From Branchiostoma belcheri (taxonomy: Eukaryota; Chordata; Leptocardii; Amphioxiformes; Branchiostomatidae), in the NCBI RefSeq assembly GCF_001625305.1, contig NW_017804464.1, positions 5,041,269 to 5,105,268 on the forward strand: DNA of 64,000 bases. Reading direction: 5' to 3'. A program made the position numbers and the translations under genes. The notes below the pieces were generated by a model. The model did not search any database, was not told where the DNA came from, and worked only from the letters and a program-made list of their open reading frames with translations. Each line of letters begins with the position of its first letter. Within the stretch, counting starts at the first letter, position 1. This document shows positions 12,301 to 24,300 of the stretch, in pieces.

Positions 12301-15300
12301 ATGGCAGCTCTGTAGTTTGACCGTAGAGGGCAGCTCTGTAGTTTTGACCGTAGATGGCAGCTCTGTAGTTTTGATCGTAGAGGGCAGCTCTGTAGTTTTG
12401 ACCGTAGATGGCAGCTCTGTAGTTTTGATCGTAGATACAGACTCCGTAGTCTTTACGCTAGATGTAGGCTCTGTAGATTTGACTGTAGATGTCAGCAGTG
12501 TAGTTTTGACTGTCGATGGTGCATGTGTTGTTTTGACCGTCGATGGCGCCTGTGTAGTTCCGACTGTAGACGAAGATTGTGTAGTTTTGACCGTAGATGT
12601 AGTTATCACCGTCGTTGGCGCCTGTGTTGTTTGGACTGTAGATGGCAATTCTGTAGTTTTGACCGTAGATGCAGCCTCTGTAGTCTTTAGCGTAGATGCC
12701 GGCTGTGTAGTTTTGATTGTAGATGTCAGCTCTGTACTTTTCACTGTCGATGGCATCTCTGTAGTTGTTGGCGCCTGGGTGGTTTTGATCGTAGATGGCA
12801 GATATGTAGTTTTGACTGTAGATGGCATCTCTGTAGTTTTGATCGTTGATGGCGGATGTGTAGTTCCGATCGTAGTTGGAGACTGCGTTGTTTTGCCGTA
12901 GATGGCAGCTGTGTAGTTTTTACCGTAGATGGCAGCTGTGTAGTTTTGACCGTAGATGGCAGCTGTGTAGTTTCGACCGTAGTTGCAGACTGTGTTGTTT
13001 TTACCGTCGATGACAGATGTGTAGTTTTCTCCGTAGTTGTAGGTTGTGTTGTTACTACCGTAGATTCAGACGTAGGTTTTTTATGGTGAATGTAGGCTGT
13101 GTGGTTATCACTGTTGATGGAGGTTGTGTAGTTTTTTACAGTAGATTGAGGCTGCGTTGTTTCCATTGTTCCTGAACCGTTTTCAATGTGGTTGGAGGCT
13201 TTGTAGTTTTCACTGTTGACTGTACATGTGTAGTTTTCATCGTTGAAGACAGCTGTGTAGTTGGATGTAGGGTTGTTTTCAATATGGTTGTTGGCTGTGT
13301 AGTTTCCATCGTGGATGTAGATTGTGTACTTTTCTCTGTAGATGTGGGCTGTGTAGTTTTTACGTAGTTTGCGAGTTTGTAGTCTTACCGTAGATGGCTC
13401 CTGTGTAATTTTCGCCGTAGATGGCTCCTGTGTAGTTTTCACTGTAGATTGCTCCTGTGTAGTTTCCACTGTAGATGTAGGCTGTGTAGTTTCCACTGTA
13501 GATGTAGGCTGTGTAGTTTCCATCGTAGATGTAGACAGAGTTGTTTTCTTCGTAGATATAGGCTGTGTAGTTAGGAACGTAGTTTGAGACTTTGTAGTCT
13601 TTACCGTAGACGGTTGTTGTGTAGTTTTCACCGTAGATGGGTGCTGTGTAGTTGTTGTAGGCAGCGTACTTGTTACAGTTGTTGTAGGCTTTGTTGACGG
13701 CACCTGAGTAGTTTTTACTGTGGTTGGAGGTTGCGTTGTTTCGATGGTGGATGTATACTGTGTAGTTTTCATTGTGGTTGAAGGTTGCGTTGTTTCCATG
13801 GTGGATGTATACGGTGTAGTTTTCATTGTGGTTGAAGGTTGCGTTGTTTCCATCGTGGATGTATGCTGCGTGGTTTTCTCCGTAGATAGTGGTTGCGTTG
13901 TTGCCATCGTTTCAAGAATTGTTCTCCATGTGGTGGAAGGATTTGTAGTTCTAAATGTTGACTGTGTTGTTTCCATCGTTGAAGACAACTGCGTGCTCTT
14001 TACTGTTGTTACAGGCTGTGTCGATTCAACTGTGGATGGCGCCTTAGTAGTTCGTACAGTAGTTTGTGATATTGTTGAAGGCTGTGTACTTTGTAACGTA
14101 GATTGAGACTTTGTAGTCTTTACCGTAGATGGCCCCTGTGTAGTTTTCGCCGTAGATGGCTCCTGTGTAGTTTCCACTGTAGATGTAGGCTGTGTAGTTT
14201 TCACTGTAGATGTAGGCTGTGTAGTTTCCATCGTAGATGTAGACAGAGTAGTTTTCTTCGTAGATATAGGCTGTGTAGTTCCGAACGTAGTTTGATACTT
14301 TGTAGTCTTTACCGTTGACGGGTGCTGTGTAGTTTCCACCGTAGATTGATGCTGTGTAGTTTTCACCGTAGATGGGTGCTGTGTAGTTGTTGTAGGCAGC
14401 GTACTTTGTACAGTTGTTGTAGGCTTTGTTGACGGCACCTGAGTAGTTTTTACTGTGGTTGGAGGTTGCGTTGCTTCCATGGTGGATGTATACGGTGTAG
14501 TTTTCATTGTGGTTGAAGGTTGCGTTGTTTCCATGGTGGATGTATACTGTGTAGTTTTCATTGTGGTTGAAAGTTGCGTTGTTTCCATGGTGGATGTATA
14601 CTGTGTAGTTTTCATTGTGGTTGAAGGTTGCGTTGTTTCCATGGTGGATGTATGCTGCGTGGTTTTCTCCGTAGATAGGGGCTGAGTTGTTGCCATCGTT
14701 TCAAGAATTGTTCTCCATGTGGTGGAAGGCTTCGTAGTTCTAACTGTTGATTGTGTTGTTTCCAGCGTTGAAGACAACTGCGTACTTCTTACTGTTGTTA
14801 CAGGCTGGGTCGATTCAAATGTGGATGGCGCCTCAGTAGTTCGTACAGTAGTGTGTGATATTGTTGAAGGCTGTGTACTTTGTAACGTAGTTTGAGAGTT
14901 TGTAGTCTTTACCGTAGATGGCCCCGGTGTAGTTTTCGCCGTAGATGGCTCCTGTGTAGTTTCCACTGTAGATGTAGGCTGTGTAGTTTCCATCGTAGAT
15001 GTAGACAGAGTAGTTTTCTTCGTAGATATAGGCTGTGTAGTTCCGAACGTAGTTTGATACTTTGTAGTCTTTAACGTAGACGGGTGCTGTGTGGTTTCCA
15101 CCGTAGATGGGTGCTGTGTAGTTTCCACCGTGGACTGATGCTGTGTAGTTTCCACCGTAGATTGATGCTGTGTAGTTTTCACCGTAGATGGGTGCTGTGT
15201 AGTTGTTGTAGGCAGCGTACTTTGTACAGTTGTTGTAGGCTTTGTTGACGGCACCTGAGTAGTTTTCACTGTGGTTGGAGGTTGCGTAGTTTCCATGGTT

Positions 15301-18300
15301 GATGTATACGGGGTCATTGTGGTTGAAGGTTGCGTTGTTTCCATGGTGGATGTATACTGTGTAGTTTTCATTGTGGTTAAAGGTTGCGTTGTTTCCATGG
15401 TGGATGTATACTTTGTAGTTTTCATTGTGGTTGAAGGTTGCGTTGTTTCCATGGTGGATGTATGCCGCGTGGTTTTCTCCGTAGATAGTGGCTGCGTTGT
15501 TGCCATCGTTTCAAGAATTGTTCTCCATGTGGTGGAAGGCTTCGTAGTTCTAACTGTTGATTGTGTTGAAGACAACTGCGTACTTCTTACTGTTGTTTCA
15601 GGCTGGGTCGATTCAACCGTGGATGGCACCTCAGTGGTTCGTACAGTGGATGGCCTCCATGTAGTTTGTGATATTGTTGAAGGCTGTGTACTCCTAACCG
15701 TCGAGGGCACTCGTGTAGTCTTCACTGTGGACGGGGCCTGTGTAGTTTGTAAAGTAGAATGAAGTTGTGTACTAACCATGGTAGTAGATTGTGTCGTTTC
15801 TGTTGTGGTTGAAGGTATAGTGCTCTTAACTGATGACGGTACATGTGTCGTTTTCGTCGTATATGGAGTGGTTTCCACCGTGGTGGGTTGTTGACTAGTT
15901 GTCATTGCAGATGACACCTCCTGAGTTGTTTGGACTGTAGATGTAGGCTGTGTAGTTTCTACTGTAGATGTAGGTTGTGTAGTTTTTGCTGTAGATGTAG
16001 GCTGTGTTGTTTCTACCGTAGATGTAGGCTGTGTAGTTTTGACTGTAGATGTAGGCTGTGTAGTTTTGACTGTAGATGTAGGCTGTGTAGTTTTCACTGT
16101 AGACGTAGGCTGTGTAGTTTTCATTGTTGATGGCGATGGCGTTGTTTTTACCAATGTTGTATCTCTGGTTTCAACAACTGTTGGGGGCTGTGTAGTTTCT
16201 GATGTGGTAAGAGCCTTTGTAGTGCCCATCGTTGTACTAGGTTGAGTAGTTGTGGTTAGCACCTGTGTAGTTTTCCCCGTCGTTAAAGGCTGTGTAGTTT
16301 TGGCTGTGGTTTGAGGCTGTGTAGTTTTAGCTGTTGTTAGAGGATGTGTAGTTTCCGCTATGGTTGACGTCTCTGTAGTGCTAACGGTTGTTAGTGGATG
16401 TGTAGGTTGAACAGTTGATAGTGACTTTGTGGTTTCTACAGTTGTTAATGGATGTGTAGTTTCTGTTGTAATTGGAGGCTGTGTAGTTTCGAACGTCGTT
16501 TCTGGTATGGTTGAAGTCTCTGTAGTGCTGATCGTTGTTAGAGGGTGCGTAGCCTCAACGGTTGATAGTAACTTGGTTGTTTCTACTGTTGTCAATGGCT
16601 GTGTAGTTTCTTTGGTAGTTGGAGGCTGTGTTACAGTAGTGACTTCCGTTGTTAAGGTGTCTGTAGTTTTAACTGTAGATGTAGGCTGTGTAGGTTTCAA
16701 TGTAGATGTAAGCTGTGTACTTTTCACTGTAGATGTAGGCTGTGTAGTTTTTACTGTAGATGTAGGCTGTGAAGTTGTCACTGTAGATGTAGGCTGTGTA
16801 GTTTTGACCGTAGATGTAGGCTGTGTAGTTTTCACTGTAGATGTAGGCTGTGTTGTTTCTACCGTAGATGTAGGCTGTGTAGTTTCTACCGTAGATGTAG
16901 GCTGTGTAGTTTTTACTGTAGATGTAGGCTGTGTAGTTTTCACTGTAGACGTAGGCTGTGTAGTTTTCATTGTTGATGGCGATGGCGTTGTTTCTACCAA
17001 TGTTGTATCCCTAGTTTCAACAACTGTTGGGGGCTGTGTAGTTTCTGATGTGGTAAGAGCCTTTGTAGTTTTCAATGTTGTAGTAGGTTGTGTAGTTTTC
17101 CCCGTTGTTAAAGGCTGTGTAGCTTCTGTTGTGGTTGGAGGCTGCGTAGTTTTAACCGTTGTTAGAAGATGTGTAGTTTCCGCTGTGGTTAAAGTCTCTG
17201 TAGTGTGTATCGTCGTTAGACGGTGTGTAGGTTCAACAGTTGATAGAGCTTCGGTGGTTTCTATTGTTGTCAATGATGGTGTAGTTTCTGTTGTAGTTGG
17301 AGGCTGCGTTGTTTTAGTTGTTGTTAAAGGATGTGTAGTTCCTGCCATGGTTGAAGTCTCTGTAGTGCTAACTGTTGTTACTGAATACGTGGGTTCAACA
17401 GTTGATAGTGACTCTGTGGTGTCGTCTATTGCCAATGATGGTGTAGTTTCTGTTGTAGTCGGGGGCGTAGTTTTAACTGTTGTTAGATCATGTGTGGGTT
17501 TCACAGCTGTTGGAATCGGTGTAGGTCTTACCGTGCTTGTAGACGGTGTAGTTCCCACGTTGGTCGTTGGCTGTGTAGTCCTCACCGTGGATGGAATAAC
17601 AGTAGAACTCAGCTGCGTTGTTTCTAGAGATGTTGTAGGCTGTGTAGTTTCTACGGTGGTTGTCACCTTGGGTGGCACCTATGCAACATAGATCGTATTT
17701 ATCAAATGTTTAAAGTGGACGTAGTCTTTATGATTTCTTTAACGATTTCTACTGTGATTGGAGAATGACTGTAGTGTACTTTATATTGTGGTTAAAGGAT
17801 GTTAGGTTTCACAAATGTGTAGAGAACTTCAACGATCGGAAGAGGTGTATTTCTTACCGTGCTTGAATACACCGTACTTCCCTCCGTAGATGAGGACGAC
17901 ATAGTTGTAACCACTGTTGTAAAAGGCTGTGTAGTTTTTGCTGTAGTTTGAATATGTGTAGTTTCCATCGTTGTCGTAGCCTCTGCTGTAGTCTGTGTAG
18001 ATGTCATTGCGGTTGTCAAAGCTGTAGTGGTTGGTTTCTGTGTAGATGTTATTGTTGTTGTCGAGGCTGTAGTGTACATCGTGGTAGGTGTCTGCGTAGT
18101 TTCCATTGTCGATGGCGGTGGTGTAGTTCCTACCAATGTTGTATCTCTGGTTTCAACAACCGTTGGAGGCTGTGTAGTTTTTGATGTGGTCGGAGGTTGT
18201 GTAGTTCCCATAGTTGTAGTAGGTTGTGTGGTTGTAGCTGGAGGCTGTGTAGTTTTAACTGTTGTTAGAAAATGTGTAGTTTCTGCTGTGGTTAAAGTCT

Positions 18301-21300
18301 CTGTAGTCTGAATCGTCGTTAGACGGTGCGTAGGTTCAACAGTTGATAGAGTTTCGGTGGTTTCTATTGTTGTCAATGATGGTGTAGTTTCTGTTGTAGT
18401 TGGACGCTGCGTCGTTTTAGTCGTTATTAAAGGATGTGTAGTTTCTGCTATGGTTGAAGTCTCTGTAGTGCTTAACGTTGTCAGAGGGTGCGTAGGTTCA
18501 ACAGTTGATAGACCTTCAGTGGTTTCTAATGTTGTCAATGGCTGTGTGGTTTTTGCTTTGGTTGAAGTGTCTGTAGTTCTTACCGTTGTTACTGGATGCG
18601 TAGTCGATAGTGATTCTGTGGTTTCTAGTGTCGACGGTGTAGGTTCTGTTGTAGTTGGACGCTGCGTAGTTTTGACCGTTGTTATAGGCTGTGTAGTTTC
18701 CGTTGTGGTTGCGGCCTTTGTAGTTTTCAATGTTGTTATAGGCTGTGTAGTTTGTGGTAAGGTTGGAGTAATCGTAGTTGACACAGTTGTTTCAGGCTTT
18801 GTAGTTTGAGTTGTGGTTGGAGCCTGTGTAGTTTTCAATGTTGTTGTAGAGGCTGTAGTTTTTATCGTGGTTGGTTTCTCTGTCGTTTTCACTGTTGATG
18901 ATGATGGCGTAGTTTTCAGCAATGTTGTGTCTCTAGTTTCTACCACTGTTGGAGGCTGTGTAGTTTCTGCTGCTGTGGTTTGAGACTGTGTAGTTCCCAC
19001 TGTTGTTATATGCTGGGTTGTTCTTACTGTAGTTTGAGCCTGTGTAGTTTTCACTGATGTAGAAGGCTGGGTAGTATCTCTCGTTGTTGGAATCTGAGTA
19101 GTTGTTACCGTTGTGATAGGCTGGGTTTCCGTCGTGGTTGGAGCCTGTGTAGTTGTCATCGTTGTGATAGCCTGTGTAGTTGTTATAGGCTGCGTTGTTT
19201 CTGCTGTTGTTGGAGGCTGTGTAGTTCTCTCTGTTGTTATGGGTTGTGTAGTTTTTGTCGTTGTTGGAGTCTGAGTAGATTTTGCCGTGGTTACAGGATG
19301 TGTAGTTTCTGCTGTCGTTGGTGACTGTGTAGATTTCTCCGTTGTAATTCCCACTGTGGTTGTGCTCGCCGTTGTTTTTGCCGTTGTTTTAGGCTGTGTA
19401 CTTTCTGCTGTGGTTAGGGCCCGTGTAGTTTCCACTGTTGTTGTAAGCAGTGTAGTTTCTGCTGTAGTTTGAGCTTGTGTGGTCGTAGAGGCTGTAGTTT
19501 TTGCCGTTGTCTTAGGCTGTGTACTTTCTGCTGTAGTTAGGGCCCGCGTAGTTTCCACTGTTGTTGTAAGTAGTGTAGTTTCTGTTTCTGCTGTGGTTGG
19601 AGTTTGTGTGGTTGTCATTGTTGTTGTAGAGGCTGTAGTTTTCATTGTGGATGGAGACTGCGTGGTTTTTGCTGTCGATGGCGATGGTGTAGTTCTTACC
19701 AATGTTGTATCTCTAGTTTCGACCACTGTTGGAGGCTGTGTCGTTTCTGCTGCTGTGGTTGGAGCCTGTGTAGTTCCCACCGTTGTGATAGGATGTGTAG
19801 TTTCTGCTGTCGTGGGCGACAGTGTAGTTTTCTCCGTTGTTGTAGCCTGTGTAGTTTTCGCTGTTGTTTGAATCTGTGTAGATTTTACCGTTGTTGCAAG
19901 GTGTGTAGTTTCTGCTGCTGTCGTGGGAGACTGTGTGGTTTTCTCCGTTGTAATTTCTAATGCGGTTGGGGCTTGTGACTTTTCCACCGTTGTTATGGGT
20001 TGTGTAGTTTCTGTTGTTGTTGGAGTCTGTGTAGATTTTACCGTTGTCGGAATCTGTGTAGATTTTACCGTTGTTACAGGATGTGTAGTTTCTGCTGTCG
20101 TTGGTGACTGTGTAGATTTATCCGTTGTAATTCCCACTGTGGTTGTGCTCTCCGTTGTTTTTGCCGTTGTTTGAGGCCGTTGTACTTTCTGCTGTGGTTA
20201 GGGCCCGTGTAGTTTCGACTGTTGTTGTAAGCAGTGTAGTTTCTGCTGTAGTTTTAGCTTGTGTGGTCGTAGAGGCTGGTAGTTTTTGCCGTTGTTTTAG
20301 GCTGTGTACTTTCTGCTGTGGTTAGGGCCCGTGTAGTTTCCACTGTTGTTGTTAGCAGTGTAGTTTCTGCTGTAGTTTTCATTGTGGATGGAGACTGCGT
20401 GGTTTTTGCTGTCGATGGTGATGGTGTAGTTCTTACCAATGTTGTATCTCTCGTTTCGACCACTGTTGGAGGCTGTGTAGTTTCTGCTGCTGTGGTTGGA
20501 GCCTGTGTAGTTCCCACCGTTGTGATAGGTTCTGTAGTTGTGGTTGGAGCCTTTGTAGTTACCACTGTCGTGAGAGGATGTGTAGTTTCTGCTGTCGTGG
20601 GCGACAGTGTAGTTTTCTCCGTTGTTGTAGCCTGTGTAGTTTTTGCTGTTGTTTGAATCTGTGTAGATTTTACCGTTGTTGCAAGGTGTGTAGTTTCTGC
20701 TGTCGTGGGAGACTGTGTAGTTTTCTCCGTTGCAATTTGTAATGCGGTTGGGGCTTGTGAATTTTCCACCGTTGTTATGGGTTGTGTAGTTACTGTTGTT
20801 GTTGGAGTCTGTGTAGATTTTACCGTTGTTACAGGATGTGTAGTTTCTGTTGTGGTTAGAGATTGTGTAGTTTTCTCCGTTGTAAGTTGCAATGTGGTTG
20901 TAGACCCTGTAGTTGTTGCCGTTGTCTTAGGCTGTGTACTTTCTGCTGTGGTTAGGGCCCGTGTAGTTTCCAGCGTTGTTGTAAGTACTGTAGTTTCTGT
21001 TGTGGTTGGAGCTTGTGTGGTTGTCATTGTTGTTGTAGATGCTGTAGTCTTCATTGTGGAAGGTGACTGCGTTGTTTTTGCTGTCGATGGTGATGGTGTA
21101 GTTCTAACCAATGTTGTATCTCTAGTTTCGACCACTGTTGGAGGCTGTGTAGTTTCTGCTGCTGTGGTTAAAGCCTTCGTAGTTCCCACCGTTGTGACAG
21201 GTTCTGTAGTTGTGGTCGGAGCCTTTGTAGTTACCATCGTCGTGAGAGGATGTGTAGTTTCTGCTGTCGTGGGAGACTGTGTAGTCTTCTTCGTTGTGGT

Positions 21301-24300
21301 AGCCTGTGTAGTTTTTGCTGTTGTTTGAATCTGTGTAGATTTTACCGTTGTTGCAAGGTGTGTAGTTCCTGCTGTCGTGGGAGACTGTGTAGTTTTCTCC
21401 GTTGTAATTTGTAATGCGGTCGTGGCTTGTGAATTTTCCACCGTTGTTATGGGTTGTGTAGTTTCTGTTGTTGTTGGAGTCTGTGTAGATTTTACCGTTG
21501 TCGGAATCTGTGTAGATTTTACCGTTGTTACAGGATGTGTAGTTTCTGTTGTGGTTGGAGATTGTGTAGTTTTCTCCGTTGTAAGTTGCAATGTGGTTGT
21601 AGACCCTGTAGTTCTTGCCGTTGTCTTAGGCTGTGTACTTTCTGCTGTAGTTAGGGCCCGCGTAGTTTCCACTGTTGTTGTAAGTAGTGTAGTTTCTGTT
21701 TCTGCTGTGGTTGGAGTTTGTGTGGTTGTCATTGTTGTTGTAGAGGCTGTAGTTTTCATTGTGGATGGAGACTGCGTGGTTTTTGCTGTCGATGGCGATG
21801 GTGTAGTTCTTACCAATGTTGTATCTCTAGTTTCGACCACTGTTGGAGGCTGTGTAGTTTCCGCTGCTGTGGTTGGAGCCTTTGTAGTTCCCACCGTTGT
21901 GATAGGTTGGATTGTTGTTGAATGGCGTGTAGTTGTCGAAGGCTTCGTTTTGGTTGATACCGCCAGTGTAGTTTCTGCTGTCGTGGGAGACAGTGTAGTT
22001 TTCTCCGTTGTTGTAGCCTGTGTAGTTTTTGCTGTTGTTTGAATCTGTGTAGATTTTACCGTTGTTGCAAGGTGTGTAGTTTCTGCTGTCGTTGGAGATT
22101 GTGTAGTTTTCTTCGTAGTAATTTTGTTTGTGGTTGTACTCCCCGTGGTTTTTGCCGTTGTTTTAGGCTGTGTACTTTTTGCTGTGGTTAGGGCCCGTGT
22201 AGTTTCCACTGTTGTTGTAAGCAGTGTAGATGCTGCTGTACTTGGAGCATGTGTGGTTGTCATTGTTGTTGTAGAGGCTGTAGTTTTCATTGTGGAAGAC
22301 GTGGTTTTTGCTGTCGATGACGATGGTGTAGTTCTAACCAATGTTGTATCTCTAGTTTCGACCACTGTTGGAGGCTGTGTAGTTTCCGCTGCTGTGGTTG
22401 GAGCCTTCGTAGTTCCCACCGTTGTGACAGGTTCTGTAGTTGTGGTTTGAGCCTTTGTAGTTACCACTGTCGTGAGAGGTTGTGTACTTCCCACCGTAGT
22501 TGTAGCCTGTGTAGTTTTTGCTGTTGTCTGAACCTGTGTAGATTTTACGGTTGTTGCAGGTTGTGTTGTTTCTGTTGTCGTTGGAGACTGTGTAGTTTTC
22601 TCCGTTGTAACTTCTATTGCAGTTGGAGCCTGTGTATTCCTCACTGTCGTCATTGATCGTGTAGTTTCTGTCGTTGTTGGCATTTGTGTAGATTTTGAGG
22701 TCGTTACATGATGTGTAGTCTCTGCTGTCGTTGGAGACTGTGTAGTTTTCTCAGTTGTAACTCCTATTGCAGTTGGAACCTGTGTATTTACCACCGTTGT
22801 CATGGGTTGTGAAGTTTCCGTCATTGTTGTAGTTTGGGTAGTTTTTACGGTAGTTAGGGGCTGTGTAGACTCTTCTGTAGTTGGTATCACAGTGGTTTGA
22901 ATCGATGTAGTTCTAACCGCTGACTCAGAAGCTGGAGTTGTTACCATAGTGGAAGGTTTTGTAGTTAGAACTGTGGATGTTGCCGGTGTAGTTTCAAACA
23001 TTGTTGATAGAAACATTGTTGTTTCTGCTGTAGTTGGAGTCTGCGTCGTTTTTACAGTTGTAAGAGGCTGTGTTGATACTTCTGTGGTTGGTGTCACAGT
23101 GGTTTGAACGGGCGTAGTTCTTACCGTGCTTGGAGAGGCTGTTGTTTCCATCGTTGTCATTAGTTGTGTTGTTTTCTCTGTAGAAGGTACCACTGTGGTG
23201 GCAAACACTGTAGTTTCTATCGTAGATTTTGCGGTTGATGGCTGGAATCTGGAAGGAAAGGAAAGAAACAGATTTAGCTTGTTCAGACCTTATCATCATC
23301 CTTATAATTTTTTTATTTCCTAAGAATATACCATTTGGAAGGTCGTGTTAAGAATGTTGACATTGTACCTGCCTAGCTACTTAACGCAAGAGATACTAGT
23401 AAGAGCATTCAATTTACTGGAGTGTAAAAGACGTTCTTCGAGTGCACAAGAAGGCGTATGGTTCGTGACATATACCCCAGTGTTGTAGGTAAACAGGTAT
23501 AGGTAGTAAATGATTTACAAGTCAACAAAATTATACGTACGGGGAAGTTGTAGCCAAGGTTGAGGCGGGAGGGGGCGTGGTTGTGGTTTGCTGTGTGGAC
23601 TCATCGGTTGTTGGCAGCATCGTAGTCGGCACTTCTGTTGTAAGCTCCGTCGTGTAAGAGTCTGTAGTTGATGGTTGTGTGGTTATCCCAGCCGTTGACG
23701 GTTTAGTTGTTGTTACAGTCGTTGTTTGCTCTTCAGATGTGGATAGTATTGTTGTTGTCTCAAACATAGTGACAGGGTGTTCTGTTGTTGGTAATGCAGT
23801 CGACACCATGTGCAATGTGGATGGTTGCTGTGTTGTTGACCCGATCGTTGAAACTCCGTCCGACGTAGTCGGTTCTTCTGTAGTTAACACCGTCGTGTAA
23901 GAGTCTGTAGTTGACGGTTTAGTTGTTGTTACAGCCGTCGTTTGCTCTTTAGATGTAGATGGCATTGTTGTTGTTTCAAACATAGTGACAAGATGTTCTG
24001 TTGATGGTAATGCAGTCGACCCCTGCACGGTGGATGGCTGCTGTGTTGTTGATTCCACTGTTGAAACTCGGTCCGAAGTAGTCGGTTCTTCTGTACTAAG
24101 TACGGTTGTGAAAGCGTTTGTAGTTGACGGTTCAGTGGTTGTTACAGCCGTCGTTTGCTCTTCAGTTGTAGATACGGTTTTTGTAGTTTCAAAAGTACTG
24201 AAAGGATGTTCTGTTGTTGGTAATGCAGTCGACATCTGCACTGTAGATGGCTCCACTGTTGAAACCACGTCCAAGGTAGTAGGTTCTTCTGTAACAGGCA

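Noticed and set aside
10152..12320. Long plus-strand open frame (722 codons, CVVLTVDG repeats)
   Set aside because: Exact antisense of the 27-bp mucin array. The repeat has no stop in this phase; no start context, signal or domain supports it.
9856..17678. CRISPR-like regular repeats
   Set aside because: Units are contiguous coding 27-bp repeats without unique spacers, in a eukaryotic intron-exon setting.
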